From: Fervidobacterium pennivorans
GTDB taxonomy: Bacteria; Thermotogota; Thermotogae; Thermotogales; Fervidobacteriaceae
DNA: 64,000 bases
Direction of reading: 5' to 3'
Assembly: GCF_001644665.1 (NCBI RefSeq)
Contig: NZ_CP011393.1
Coordinates: forward strand, 1,324,001-1,388,000
Below are positions 52,934 through 61,535 of this stretch, one piece after another. The first letter of the stretch is position 1. Every line of letters begins with the position of its first letter. The notes below the pieces were generated by a model that was given only the letters and a program-made list of their open reading frames with translations, did no database searches and was not told the DNA's origin. The position numbers and the translations under genes were made by a program.

Positions 52934-53882
52934 TTGGTTTCACCTTCCAACAGTATGCAACGTGGTCCTTTTCCGCTTCTACTTTCTGAGGTTCTTCATC
53001 GCACTGAGGACCTCTTAACGGGCAACGTTCCTTGAATCTGCACCCAGTTGGAGGATTGAGAAGCTGAGGTGGTTGACCTGGAATACCTGAGAGCAACCTT
53101 TCTGTGTGTCGAACACCAACTTCCGGTAAAGAATTCAAAAGCATCTTTGTGTAAGGATGTAAAGGATTTTCTATTAGCTGCTGAGTAGTTCCTATCTCTG
53201 CAACCTTTCCGGCGTACATGACCATTATCCTATCGGCTATTTGATAGAGCACCGACAAGTCGTGGGTAATAAATATCAGAGACTTCACAATTCCATCGTC
53301 TTTAAAACCTTTAATCATCAGACAAACTGCCTTTTGGGAGGAGACATCCAGAGCAGAAGTTACCTCATCGGCTATCAGAAGCGAAGGATTAAGCAAAGTA
53401 GATATTACCATAACCAGCCTTTGTTTCATACCACCGGAAAGTTCTATTGGGTACATTTTTAGAACTCGCTCGCTGAGATTCACATATTTCAATCTCTCGA
53501 TTAATCTCTCCATGATGTTATCAGGTTCTATCCCCCTGCTAATTAATACCTCTTTTATGTACGTTCCTATTTTCCTTGTTGGATTCAGCGCATCCATTGC
53601 GTATTGAGGAATGATCGAGAGCTTTTTAAACCTGAATTCGTTCATCTTCTCAAAGTCGTTAATTGGCAAACGTTCGTCGTCTAATTCAACGTTACCTCCG
53701 AAATAATTCAACGGTGGTTTCAACAATACCAAGCCGTTGCCAAGTGTGGATTTTCCGCAACCAGATTCACCAGCAAGGCCCAGTATTTCTCCATCTCTAA
53801 CATCAAAAGTAACATCATCAACAGCTTTGACATACCCTTTCAAGGTCTTGTAGTAGAGTTTCAGATTCTCAACTTTTAGCAT
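52926..53882 (-). CDS. Oligosaccharide ABC transporter ATPase (OppD-like)
   Basis: First ATPase of the minus-strand importer, 318 residues. Walker [24 protein letters not shown], signature [27 protein letters not shown] and [11 protein letters not shown] are visible, with the C-terminal [19 protein letters not shown] extension. The frame is open back to 53912, but ATG 53882 follows GAGGGAG; the ribosome site lies between this start and the stop of the permease gene at 53926. Confidence 0.9.
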   Translation of the reverse strand: MLKVENLKLYYKTLKGYVKAVDDVTFDVRDGEILGLAGESGCGKSTLGNGLVLLKPPLNYFGGNVELDDERLPINDFEKMNEFRFKKLSIIPQYAMDALNPTRKIGTYIKEVLISRGIEPDNIMERLIERLKYVNLSERVLKMYPIELSGGMKQRLVMVISTLLNPSLLIADEVTSALDVSSQKAVCLMIKGFKDDGIVKSLIFITHDLSVLYQIADRIMVMYAGKVAEIGTTQQLIENPLHPYTKMLLNSLPEVGVRHTERLLSGIPGQPPQLLNPPTGCRFKERCPLRGPQCDEEPQKVEAEKDHVAYCWKVKPNA

Positions 53883-53925
53883 CGGTATCACAACTCCCTC
53901 ATCCAAATGCAACTTGTTTTTGCTT

Positions 53926-54771
53926 TTACATCTCTCTTAGTCTTGGGTTGAATACTTCGTCTAATCCGGTATTCATAAAATAGAGTGCACCAACTATCAA
54001 AGTAATTACAAGTCCAGGTGGTATTGCCCACCACCAAATACCGAGCTGGATTGCGTTCCAAAGAACCGCGTTCTGCAGCATTAATCCTATCGATATGCCT
54101 TTTGTTGGACCAAGCCCTATAAAATCTAAGCCGACTGCTGCAAGTATGGCTCCTCCAAATTGAAGAATAAATACCATAAAGACATATGACATCATGTTAG
54201 GCATAATCTCATAGAGTATTATTTTTAGATGACTCCTCCCGGTAATTCTGGCTAGATTCACGTATTCCCTAGCTTTTAAAGACAAGGTCTGTGCTCGCAC
54301 CGCCCTTGCGGTCCATGGCCATGCGGTTAGTCCAATGATGACACTCTCTATAAAAATTCCTCTGTATGGCAGATACGAAGCCACTATAATCAACAACGCC
54401 AACGTTGGAATAACAAGTAAAATGTTTGTAATCATCATTAATACTTCATCGAACAACCCACTTTCGTATCCAGCCAAAAATCCGACAACCAAACCAATTA
54501 AAGTTGCCAATCCGCCTCCGAAAAAACCAATGAAAAACGAAGACCTCAATCCATGTACCAACTGCGTGAAAACATCTTGCCCAAACGTAGTTGTTCCAAG
54601 CCAATAATCTTTGCTGGGCGGTTGATAGCCAGGACCAACGTATTCTAGTGGGTCTTTGTACTTGGAAATATACGGGCCAATTATCGCCAAAATCAAGAAG
54701 AAAAGAACAAGTGAAAATCCTATCCTCAACTTTTTATTCCTAAATGCGAAAAACAAGATTTCACGCATCAT
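53926..54771 (-). CDS. Oligosaccharide ABC transporter permease (OppC-like)
   Basis: A 281-residue permease with the normal OppC plan: first helix (about 16-35), short loop to LGTTTFGQDVFTQLVHGLRSS, EAA loop YVNLARITGRSHLKIILYEI and LAAVGLDFIGLG. It lacks the long insert of the plus-strand OppC at 45222, which makes a direct contrast within this window. It overlaps the OppB gene by four bases (ATGA). Confidence 0.9.
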   Translation of the reverse strand: MMREILFFAFRNKKLRIGFSLVLFFLILAIIGPYISKYKDPLEYVGPGYQPPSKDYWLGTTTFGQDVFTQLVHGLRSSFFIGFFGGGLATLIGLVVGFLAGYESGLFDEVLMMITNILLVIPTLALLIIVASYLPYRGIFIESVIIGLTAWPWTARAVRAQTLSLKAREYVNLARITGRSHLKIILYEIMPNMMSYVFMVFILQFGGAILAAVGLDFIGLGPTKGISIGLMLQNAVLWNAIQLGIWWWAIPPGLVITLIVGALYFMNTGLDEVFNPRLREM

Positions 54772-55757
54772 ATCTCACCACCGTATGAATACCGGATACG
54801 CGGATCAAGCGCCATATAGACAAGGTCAACAGTAAAGTTAGCAATCAAAACACCGATTATTATAAAAAGAAAACATCCTTGAATGAGGAAATAGTCTTGA
54901 TTTAGTATTGCTTGGGTGAGTATGTAACCGATTCCTGGATATGAAAAAACCACTTCCGTTGTTACTTGTCCAGCTATCACAGTTCCAAGTTGCAATGCTA
55001 AGCCTGTTACCTGAGGTAGTATAGCATTTCTAAATGCGTACTTTCTAATTAATTTTCGACTCGCACCGAGAGTTTCAAGATATCTTACATAATTTGCTTC
55101 AAGCTCGTAAATAACCAAATTCCTCATCCCTATTGCCCATCCGCCAAGTTGGACTATGAACAACGAAAGGAAAGGTAAAACCCAGTGCTTAAGATAATCC
55201 GAAATGAAAACCCAAGAAAGATGAGGTCTAAGGGCAAAACTGTACGCCCCAGCTATTGGAAACCATCTGAGCACAACACCCAAAAAGTAAGCAAGCAAAA
55301 TCCCAAGCCAAAGGTATGGTGCTCCGGTGATAAAATACATAACAGGTAACATCACAGAATCTAACCTCTTCCTTCTTGCAGCAACTGCGCCAAGTGTATT
55401 TCCGACAAACCAGCTTGCCAAAATCGAAGGTATGAGAATACCAAGGGAATACGGAAGAGCACTTTTCAAAACATCGAGCACAGGCTTTGGATACAAATAT
55501 ATACTTATGCCTAAATCACCCTTGAAAAACGCTATCCAAAAGTTGATGTACTGCTTCCACATAGGTAGGTCCAATCCAAATGCCTTTGTCAAGTAACTAT
55601 AAACCACCTTTGCAGATTCTGGTAGCGTAGCAAATCGCGAGACTAAAACAAGTATAGGATTCCCAGGCATGAGCCTGGGAATCAACCAATCTATAGTAAC
55701 TGCAAATACGAAGGTAAGGAGATAAACAAAGATTTTCATCCTCAGATACTTTTTCAT
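54768..55757 (-). CDS. Oligosaccharide ABC transporter permease (OppB-like)
   Basis: A 329-residue permease with six helices. N-terminus FVYLLTFVFAVTIDWLIPRLMPGNP matches the OppB start; the central loop YLETLGASRKLIRKYAFRNAILPQ is the EAA motif, followed by GQVTTEVVFSYPGIGYIL. ATG 55757 behind AAGAGGTG, 79 bases after the binding-protein gene. With the OppC-like protein it forms the channel. Confidence 0.9.
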   Translation of the reverse strand: MKKYLRMKIFVYLLTFVFAVTIDWLIPRLMPGNPILVLVSRFATLPESAKVVYSYLTKAFGLDLPMWKQYINFWIAFFKGDLGISIYLYPKPVLDVLKSALPYSLGILIPSILASWFVGNTLGAVAARRKRLDSVMLPVMYFITGAPYLWLGILLAYFLGVVLRWFPIAGAYSFALRPHLSWVFISDYLKHWVLPFLSLFIVQLGGWAIGMRNLVIYELEANYVRYLETLGASRKLIRKYAFRNAILPQVTGLALQLGTVIAGQVTTEVVFSYPGIGYILTQAILNQDYFLIQGCFLFIIIGVLIANFTVDLVYMALDPRIRYSYGGEI

Positions 55758-55836
55758 CTAATACACCTCTTAAGAATTCAAAGTCTTTTTCGTTTGCACT
55801 TAACTCACACTATTGGTATTTTCTACGCTAATAGGA

Positions 55837-57516
55837 CTATTTACTTGTAATTCCTATAAGCATCAGTACTCCGCCAGTTTGCCATCTTCCGCCCCAGGTT
55901 ACTGGGTATGCATATGGATTCTTTTCACTTGGCCAATTCTTCCAAACCTGAGTACTTGCCTGGAACCACATACCATTATACCAAAGTGGTATTGCTGGCA
56001 TATCTTTCAAGAAGATTTCAGCAATTTGTTCAACTATCTTCTTGTTAGCGGCAATATCTTCCATAGGAGTAGAATTCAGTTGTGTTATTAAATCAAAGAG
56101 TTTTGGATTGTTGTACCTTCCGAAGTTACCATTGTACATGTATTTATCAAAGTTAGAGTTGAAGAGCCAGTTAAACATTGTCCATGGTGAGACACTCATT
56201 TGTGAGTTGAAGTTGTTAATTGCCATGTCAAAGTTACCACTTGTTAAGTCTTCCCAATATTTACTGAAATCTGGGAACTGAGCTTCAGCATTGATACCTA
56301 CGGCTCGTAGTTGCGATGCTATAAGCTTAATTGACTCCATCCAATCGGTCCAACCGAATGGAACAATGATAGAGACTTTAAACTTGCTACCATCGGGCGC
56401 TTCCCTGTAACCATCTTTATTGATATCTTTGTATCCTGCTTTATCGAGTAAATCCTTTGCTATTTTTGGATCATACTTGAAGCCAAATTGTTTTACAGCA
56501 TTTTCTGGATAGTATTTCATCCAACCTTTGATTGGCAAGAATCCAACGGGGTTACTTGGCAATACCTGACCTTCAAAGACAGTTCGGCAAATAATGTTGG
56601 GATCTATTGCATATGCCATAGCCCTTCTAAGGTTAGGATCGTTCAAAGGTTTCTTTGTGGTGTTGATAAACAAGAAAGCGGTGTTATCAGAGAGCATATA
56701 GGGTTCTTTTGCAAACCAAGTGTGGATGTCTGAATATGTTTTCTTCAGCGTTGGAACACCTGGTAGGAAGAAGTTTGAAATATCCAATTCACCTTTCATT
56801 ATCATTCCAAGTGCTACGTTGTTGCTCAGAACTCTTAAATAAACTATCCTTTTTGGTTTTGGTTGCCCGAAGATCTTGTTGCCCCACCAGTTATCGTTTC
56901 TTAGATAAACCATTCTGTCATCGGAATATGTTTCAGGCATGTAAGGTCCTGTGCCTATCGCCTTTTCGTTTGCACCTGTTAAAATCTCGTCCTTTGACAT
57001 CTTTGACCATATATGTTCTGGGATAATTGGTAGTTGGTACAACTGGTAGTTCCATTCGTGATATCTTGGAGATGAGAATGTGAATACTACGGTATAATCG
57101 TCAGGTGTATCAACCTTTGCAATCCAATTCCACAGATAGCTGTAGGAAATCTCAGGTATCTTCTTTGCAAGTTCAAGTGTAAACTTTACATCTTTCGAAG
57201 TGAATGGCATCCCGTCATGCCATGTAACTCCTTTTCTAAGTTTAATCTCGAAAGAGTTTTTCGATGTCCACTTTCCACTTTCTGCAAGCCAAGGAATTAG
57301 TTCATCCTTAAGTGGGTCGTATCCATACAGCGTTTCGTAAATTAACCCAACAGTTCCTGTAACCGCATTCCACGGAGTGATTGGGTTCCAGTTTGATGGT
57401 GGTGCCCACAAACCTCCGCCTGCATACAACGTTTCATCACGTTTGTAAACAACATCCGCAAATATGACTGTTGTCAATACAACCGCGAAAAGTGCTAACA
57501 GGAAAAACCTTTTCAT
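55837..57516 (-). CDS. Family 5 solute-binding protein for beta-linked oligosaccharides
   Basis: Binding protein of the minus-strand importer and first gene of the operon, 559 residues. Signal peptide (about 1-20, FFLLALFAVVLTTVIFA), then LRKGVTWHDGMPFTSKDVKFTL (about 93-114) and PNLRRAMAYAIDPNII (about 302-317), standard SBP_bac_5 landmarks. Linked GH1, GH5 and GH130 genes argue for an oligosaccharide rather than peptide ligand, as known for related transporters in Thermotoga and Pyrococcus. ATG 57516 behind AGGAGGGG. Confidence 0.9.
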   Translation of the reverse strand: MKRFFLLALFAVVLTTVIFADVVYKRDETLYAGGGLWAPPSNWNPITPWNAVTGTVGLIYETLYGYDPLKDELIPWLAESGKWTSKNSFEIKLRKGVTWHDGMPFTSKDVKFTLELAKKIPEISYSYLWNWIAKVDTPDDYTVVFTFSSPRYHEWNYQLYQLPIIPEHIWSKMSKDEILTGANEKAIGTGPYMPETYSDDRMVYLRNDNWWGNKIFGQPKPKRIVYLRVLSNNVALGMIMKGELDISNFFLPGVPTLKKTYSDIHTWFAKEPYMLSDNTAFLFINTTKKPLNDPNLRRAMAYAIDPNIICRTVFEGQVLPSNPVGFLPIKGWMKYYPENAVKQFGFKYDPKIAKDLLDKAGYKDINKDGYREAPDGSKFKVSIIVPFGWTDWMESIKLIASQLRAVGINAEAQFPDFSKYWEDLTSGNFDMAINNFNSQMSVSPWTMFNWLFNSNFDKYMYNGNFGRYNNPKLFDLITQLNSTPMEDIAANKKIVEQIAEIFLKDMPAIPLWYNGMWFQASTQVWKNWPSEKNPYAYPVTWGGRWQTGGVLMLIGITSK

Positions 57517-57582
57517 ACCAACCCCTCCTACATAAATGATTTGCCCAAAAGGGCGGGGATGTTATCCGCTGGTATTTTATTT

Positions 57583-57598
57583 ATGTAAATATTTACAT
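57583..57598. promoter_or_regulatory. 16-bp palindrome upstream of the beta-glycan operon
   Basis: ATGTAAATATTTACAT is a perfect palindrome, 67-82 bases before the start of the binding-protein gene. It is a likely operator, perhaps for the LacI regulator in the same operon, although a central CG usual for LacI sites is missing. Confidence 0.5.
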
Positions 57599-57777
57599 TC
57601 ATACTCTTGATAAGTCTTTAAATTTTGTTTCATATGATAATTTTGTGTAGAGCCATTGCGAAATATATTTTTCTGAAAATATTCACATATTTATGCCTTT
57701 TGTTAGTCTCACGAACAAAATCCTCTAGACTTTTTGGAATTCTTTCAAAAAACTATTGCAAAATTTGAAAAGATTAG

Positions 57778-57786
57778 TGGTATAAT
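57778..57786 (+). promoter_or_regulatory. Extended -10 promoter of the 57868 gene
   Basis: TGGTATAAT at 57778-57786 with no good -35 at 17 bases (TTGCAA is 19 away), about 82 bases before the ATG. Confidence 0.6.
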
Positions 57787-57867
57787 ATACAAGTGAGTAA
57801 GTTTCGGCTTAGTAGAATAATTTTTTTTGAAGCAGGATTTCAATCACAACCAAAGGGGGGAGATTAC

Positions 57868-60800
57868 ATGCGGAAAGTTTTCCTATGGGTACTTATTATT
57901 CTCACCATTGTTTCCACTATAGCGTTCTCTCAAGTAACGTATTCAACACCGTTAGCAAGGTTTTACTACGAAGTGAAAGCACTACTTGAAAATCCAAACG
58001 TTGATATTAGAGAAGCACTTGAATCATTACTTCAAAAGTATGAACCTGTTGTTGAACCAATCTTACCTCCAGGCGAGTACGAAGAGTACAGTCTTAGGTT
58101 GTCTGAGCTTGACAAAGCGCTGTTAGAAAACGGGATATGGATTACAAGGGCAACTGTTGAAATCTTCAACCAGGAAATCGTTGAAGGTCCCTTCCTTTTG
58201 AATTACGACAGAGAGACGGGTCAAGCGACAGGTTTGATAACAAAACTGAAGGCTGGTAAATACAATGTTATCGTCAAAGTCTTTGGGTTGGTTGATAAGA
58301 AGGATGAACGAATTGTTGCGTATGGTCGAAGAGATGGAGTAGAAGTTGTAAGAGATAGGATTTCTTTAGCAAATATTCCGCTTAATGTCCTTGTGGGTTC
58401 TGGTGGAGTTCTTATCAACGCCCTTATAGATTTCCAGAACACAGAGTTCATTCCAGGTGAAATTGAAAATGCGGAACCCACCAACGGCGCTACGGATGTG
58501 TTGCCTAATGTAACTTTATCTTGGTCTTCGCAACGAGCGAAGATGTATGATATTTACTTTGGAGAAGAAGGAAGTCTGCAGTTGATTGAAAAGAACTACT
58601 TTGACAATAAATACGAAGTCAAAAACCTTAAACCATCGACAACTTATCAATGGAAAATTGTAGCCAAGAATGCCTTTGGCGAAACCGAGAGCCCTGTTTT
58701 CACGTTCAGAATAGGCGATGCCCCAACTGTGCCAGAAAATCCTGTTCCATACGACGGTGCACAGAAGATTTGGATTGAACCACGCTTAATGTGGCGAGCA
58801 GAAAGAGCAGCAAGCTACGATGTTTACCTTGGAAAATCACCGGACGAATTACAACTTATTGCAACTGTTGATGAACCGGAATACGATACGCAACGACTCG
58901 AACTCGGAACGGTTTATTACTGGAAAGTCGTAGCAAAGAATGCCTACGGAGAGACGGAAGGGCCAGTGTGGAGATTCTCCACAGGTGACGTTCCAACAAA
59001 ACCCGAACTTGCCGAACCGAAAGGTGAGAAAGTATGGCTCCTGCCAGCGTTCAAATGGACAAGCGAAGATGCGAAAGAATACGAGGTGTATCTTGGTAAG
59101 GAAATGGATAAACTCGAACTCGTAGCTACAACTACAGAAGCTGAATTTACCTTGCCATACGAATTACCTATGGACACAACATTCTTCTGGAAAGTAGTTG
59201 CAAAGAACGAATTTGGAACAAACGAAAGCGACGTAGAAATGTTCAAAACTGGTAAAGCCCCAGAGTTTGTTCAGATTGTAAGCCCACTTGATGGAGAGGA
59301 AGATGTCTGGAAAGACCCAGAACTTAGCTGGAAATTTGAATGTGCTGATGTGTATGATGTGTACCTTGGAAAAGAATCGACAGAATTGGAACTTGTCGCA
59401 GAGGATGCTACAAGCAATACACTCGTTGTGAAAGACCTCGAACTTGGGACAACGTATTACTGGAAAGTTGTTGGAAAGAACAGATTCGGACAAGCAGAAA
59501 GTCCGATAGTTAAATTCACTGTTGGAAATGTTCCAGCAACTCCATTCAATCCAGAACCAGTTGATGGTGCTGTTGATCAATTCAACAACTTAGTGTTGAG
59601 GTGGGAAAGTGCAAAAGCTGATGCATATGACCTCTACTTGGGATTCTCAGAAGATGCACTTGAACTTTATTTGGAAAATATCAAAGAGAGTGCGGTTGAG
59701 GTTTTGAACTTACTGTTTGGAACAACATATTACTGGAAAGTTGTTGCAAAGAATAGATTTGGCAACACAGAAGGACCTGTTTGGAAATTTACAACAGGTC
59801 AGGTCCCAGAACAACCAAGAGCTGTTTATCCAGAAAATGGAGCGAAAGAAGTTCCTGTTGATGTGACACTCAAGTGGGTCAGTGAAAGAGCAGAAGAATT
59901 CGAACTCTACTTCGGAACAGTTAAATTGGATCTTGTTGACAAACTTGAAACAAATGAGTACACGTTACCACGGCTCCATTTCGGAACTGAATACAAATGG
60001 AAAGTTGTTGCAAAGAACATATTCGGAGAAGTTGAAAGTGAAGTATTTACGTTTAGGACAAAACTTCCAACAATTCAAAAGCAAGAAGTTTTAGGTGGAG
60101 CTGGTCAAGATACTTCAAGAAGAATTATTAAGACAGCTGATGGAGGATATATACTTGTTGCAAGCACACAGTCCAGCAAACTTCCAGAGTTCAAAGGTGA
60201 GTCCGACATACTTGTGGTGAAATTGACAAAAGAACTCGATGTTGAATGGATGAAACTACTTGGTGGAGCTGGCTGGGATGAAGCAGCGGATGTCAAGGAA
60301 GTCGAGGATGGATATATCGTTCTTGGATACACATTATCGAAAGAAATCGCCAGTCAAGTTAACAAAGGCGGATGGGATTACTTGCTCGCAAAACTTGACA
60401 AAGAAGGCAATACCAAATGGCTCAAACTCTATGGTGGTACAGGTAACGATATACCATCGAGAGTTATTGTAACGTCCGAAGGCGGATTCCTTATCGCTGG
60501 TACAACGAACTCAGTGAATGGTGATACTGGTGGAAATATCGGAACATGGGATAGCTGGTTACTTAAACTTGATGCAGAAGGTAATATTGTAGCAAGCAAA
60601 ACATTTGGTGGCTTAGATAGGGATAAAGCAGTTGATGTTATTGAACTTGAAGATGGATACCTTGTAGCGAATGTCACGTACTCGCTCGAAGGTAACATAC
60701 CATACAACCACGGAACATCTGATATCTGGTTGTTCAAAGTAAGCAAGGACCTCAAAGATATAACACTTAACAAGGCTTACGGTGGAACTGACCAAGATGA

Positions 60801-61263
60801 AGTTTCAAGAATCATTAAGACAAACGATGGTAACTTCTTGATAGTTGGATACACCACATCCGTCGATGGTGATATCCAAGTAAATGCGGGCTTCTGGGAC
60901 ATACTCATAGCAAAAATTGATCCGAAAGGTGGAATCATATGGCTCAAGACATTCGGAGGTTCTGAAGAAGACATTGCATACGCAGCCGCAGAATTCCCAG
61001 ATGGTGGATTTGCAATAGCTGGATACACACTCTCGAAAGTCGATGATCAAAAAGGTGCTGCTGATATCTGGTTAATTGACATAGATAACGATGGTAACCT
61101 TAGATGGTCTAAGGCATACGGCGGTAGCTTGGCTGACTATGCGAATGATGCGTTTATAGACGAAGACGGAACAATAATAATTTTAGGTACATCTTTCTCA
61201 AGAAACGGAGACATCGGTAAGAACATAGGCGGTAGCGACGTTTGGATATTTAAAGTAAAATAA
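57868..61263 (+). CDS. Large secreted protein: six Fn3-like repeats plus seven-repeat propeller-like domain
   Basis: About 1131 residues. Signal peptide (about 1-22, LWVLIILTIVSTIAFS), a unique region (about 23-198), six repeats of about 90 residues (starts near 200, 290, 380, 468, 559, 650), each ending like TTYYWKVVAKNRFGNTEGPV, which is an Fn3-like pattern, then seven repeats of about 57 residues (741 to the end) with consensus GG..xD.a..i..t.DGG...G.T.S..GD......D.wl.KlD..G...W.K. Seven such units fit a beta-propeller. Likely a cell-surface or toga-associated binding protein; ligand unknown. ATG 57868 follows GGGGGGAG; the frame upstream is ignored. Confidence 0.88.
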   Translation: MRKVFLWVLIILTIVSTIAFSQVTYSTPLARFYYEVKALLENPNVDIREALESLLQKYEPVVEPILPPGEYEEYSLRLSELDKALLENGIWITRATVEIFNQEIVEGPFLLNYDRETGQATGLITKLKAGKYNVIVKVFGLVDKKDERIVAYGRRDGVEVVRDRISLANIPLNVLVGSGGVLINALIDFQNTEFIPGEIENAEPTNGATDVLPNVTLSWSSQRAKMYDIYFGEEGSLQLIEKNYFDNKYEVKNLKPSTTYQWKIVAKNAFGETESPVFTFRIGDAPTVPENPVPYDGAQKIWIEPRLMWRAERAASYDVYLGKSPDELQLIATVDEPEYDTQRLELGTVYYWKVVAKNAYGETEGPVWRFSTGDVPTKPELAEPKGEKVWLLPAFKWTSEDAKEYEVYLGKEMDKLELVATTTEAEFTLPYELPMDTTFFWKVVAKNEFGTNESDVEMFKTGKAPEFVQIVSPLDGEEDVWKDPELSWKFECADVYDVYLGKESTELELVAEDATSNTLVVKDLELGTTYYWKVVGKNRFGQAESPIVKFTVGNVPATPFNPEPVDGAVDQFNNLVLRWESAKADAYDLYLGFSEDALELYLENIKESAVEVLNLLFGTTYYWKVVAKNRFGNTEGPVWKFTTGQVPEQPRAVYPENGAKEVPVDVTLKWVSERAEEFELYFGTVKLDLVDKLETNEYTLPRLHFGTEYKWKVVAKNIFGEVESEVFTFRTKLPTIQKQEVLGGAGQDTSRRIIKTADGGYILVASTQSSKLPEFKGESDILVVKLTKELDVEWMKLLGGAGWDEAADVKEVEDGYIVLGYTLSKEIASQVNKGGWDYLLAKLDKEGNTKWLKLYGGTGNDIPSRVIVTSEGGFLIAGTTNSVNGDTGGNIGTWDSWLLKLDAEGNIVASKTFGGLDRDKAVDVIELEDGYLVANVTYSLEGNIPYNHGTSDIWLFKVSKDLKDITLNKAYGGTDQDEVSRIIKTNDGNFLIVGYTTSVDGDIQVNAGFWDILIAKIDPKGGIIWLKTFGGSEEDIAYAAAEFPDGGFAIAGYTLSKVDDQKGAADIWLIDIDNDGNLRWSKAYGGSLADYANDAFIDEDGTIIILGTSFSRNGDIGKNIGGSDVWIFKVK

Positions 61264-61282
61264 AAACTCTGTTCAAAAATCC

Positions 61283-61318
61283 AAACTCGGCGCTCGAAAG
61301 GGCGCCGAGTTTCTTGTT
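61283..61318 (+). terminator. Terminator after the large repeat protein
   Basis: Perfect 11-bp stem AAACTCGGCGC/GCGCCGAGTTT (61283-61312) with an eight-base loop, followed by TTTCTTGTTCT. Confidence 0.85.
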
Positions 61319-61339
61319 CTAGAAATCTCAAAAAACATC

Positions 61340-61368
61340 TTGAAAAATTCGCGTTTAAATGATAAAAT
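61340..61368 (+). promoter_or_regulatory. Promoter of tRNA-Leu
   Basis: TTGAAA (61340-61345), 17-base spacer, TAAAAT (61363-61368), 20 bases before the 5' end of the tRNA. Confidence 0.65.
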
Positions 61369-61388
61369 AACATACGCTCAGGGTTAGT

Positions 61389-61477
61389 GCCGAGGTGGCG
61401 GAATTGGCAGACGCGGTTGACTCAAAATCAACAGGGGTTTAAACCCCGTGCGGGTTCAAGTCCCGCCCTCGGCACCA
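61389..61477 (+). tRNA. tRNA-Leu (anticodon CAA)
   Basis: Class II tRNA: acceptor GCCGAGG/CCTCGGC, D-arm TGGCGGAATTGGCAGACGC, anticodon stem GTTGA/TCAAC with loop CTCAAAA (anticodon CAA at 61423-61425, codon UUG), variable arm GGGGTTTAAACCCCG, T-loop GGTTCAAGTCC, discriminator A and encoded CCA. Confidence 0.96.
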
Positions 61478-61485
61478 AAAAGCAA

Positions 61486-61518
61486 AAGCGGTGGGAATTT
61501 TCCCACCGCTTCTTTTTT
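61486..61518 (+). terminator. Bidirectional terminator between tRNA-Leu and flagellin
   Basis: Stem AAGCGGTGGGAA/TTCCCACCGCTT with a two-base loop and a T-run after it; A residues before it allow it to end the convergent flagellin transcript too. Confidence 0.88.
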
Positions 61519-61535
61519 ACTTATTGGAGCTATGG

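Larger units (their letters stand above)
57517..57867. other. Divergent intergenic region, operon promoter zone
   Basis: About 350 AT-rich bases between the binding-protein gene (-) and the large repeat protein (+). It contains the palindrome at 57583-57598 and an extended -10 TGGTATAAT at 57778-57786 for the plus-strand gene. A short CCGCCC/GGGCGG inverted pair is near 57545-57556. No gene seen. Confidence 0.5.
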
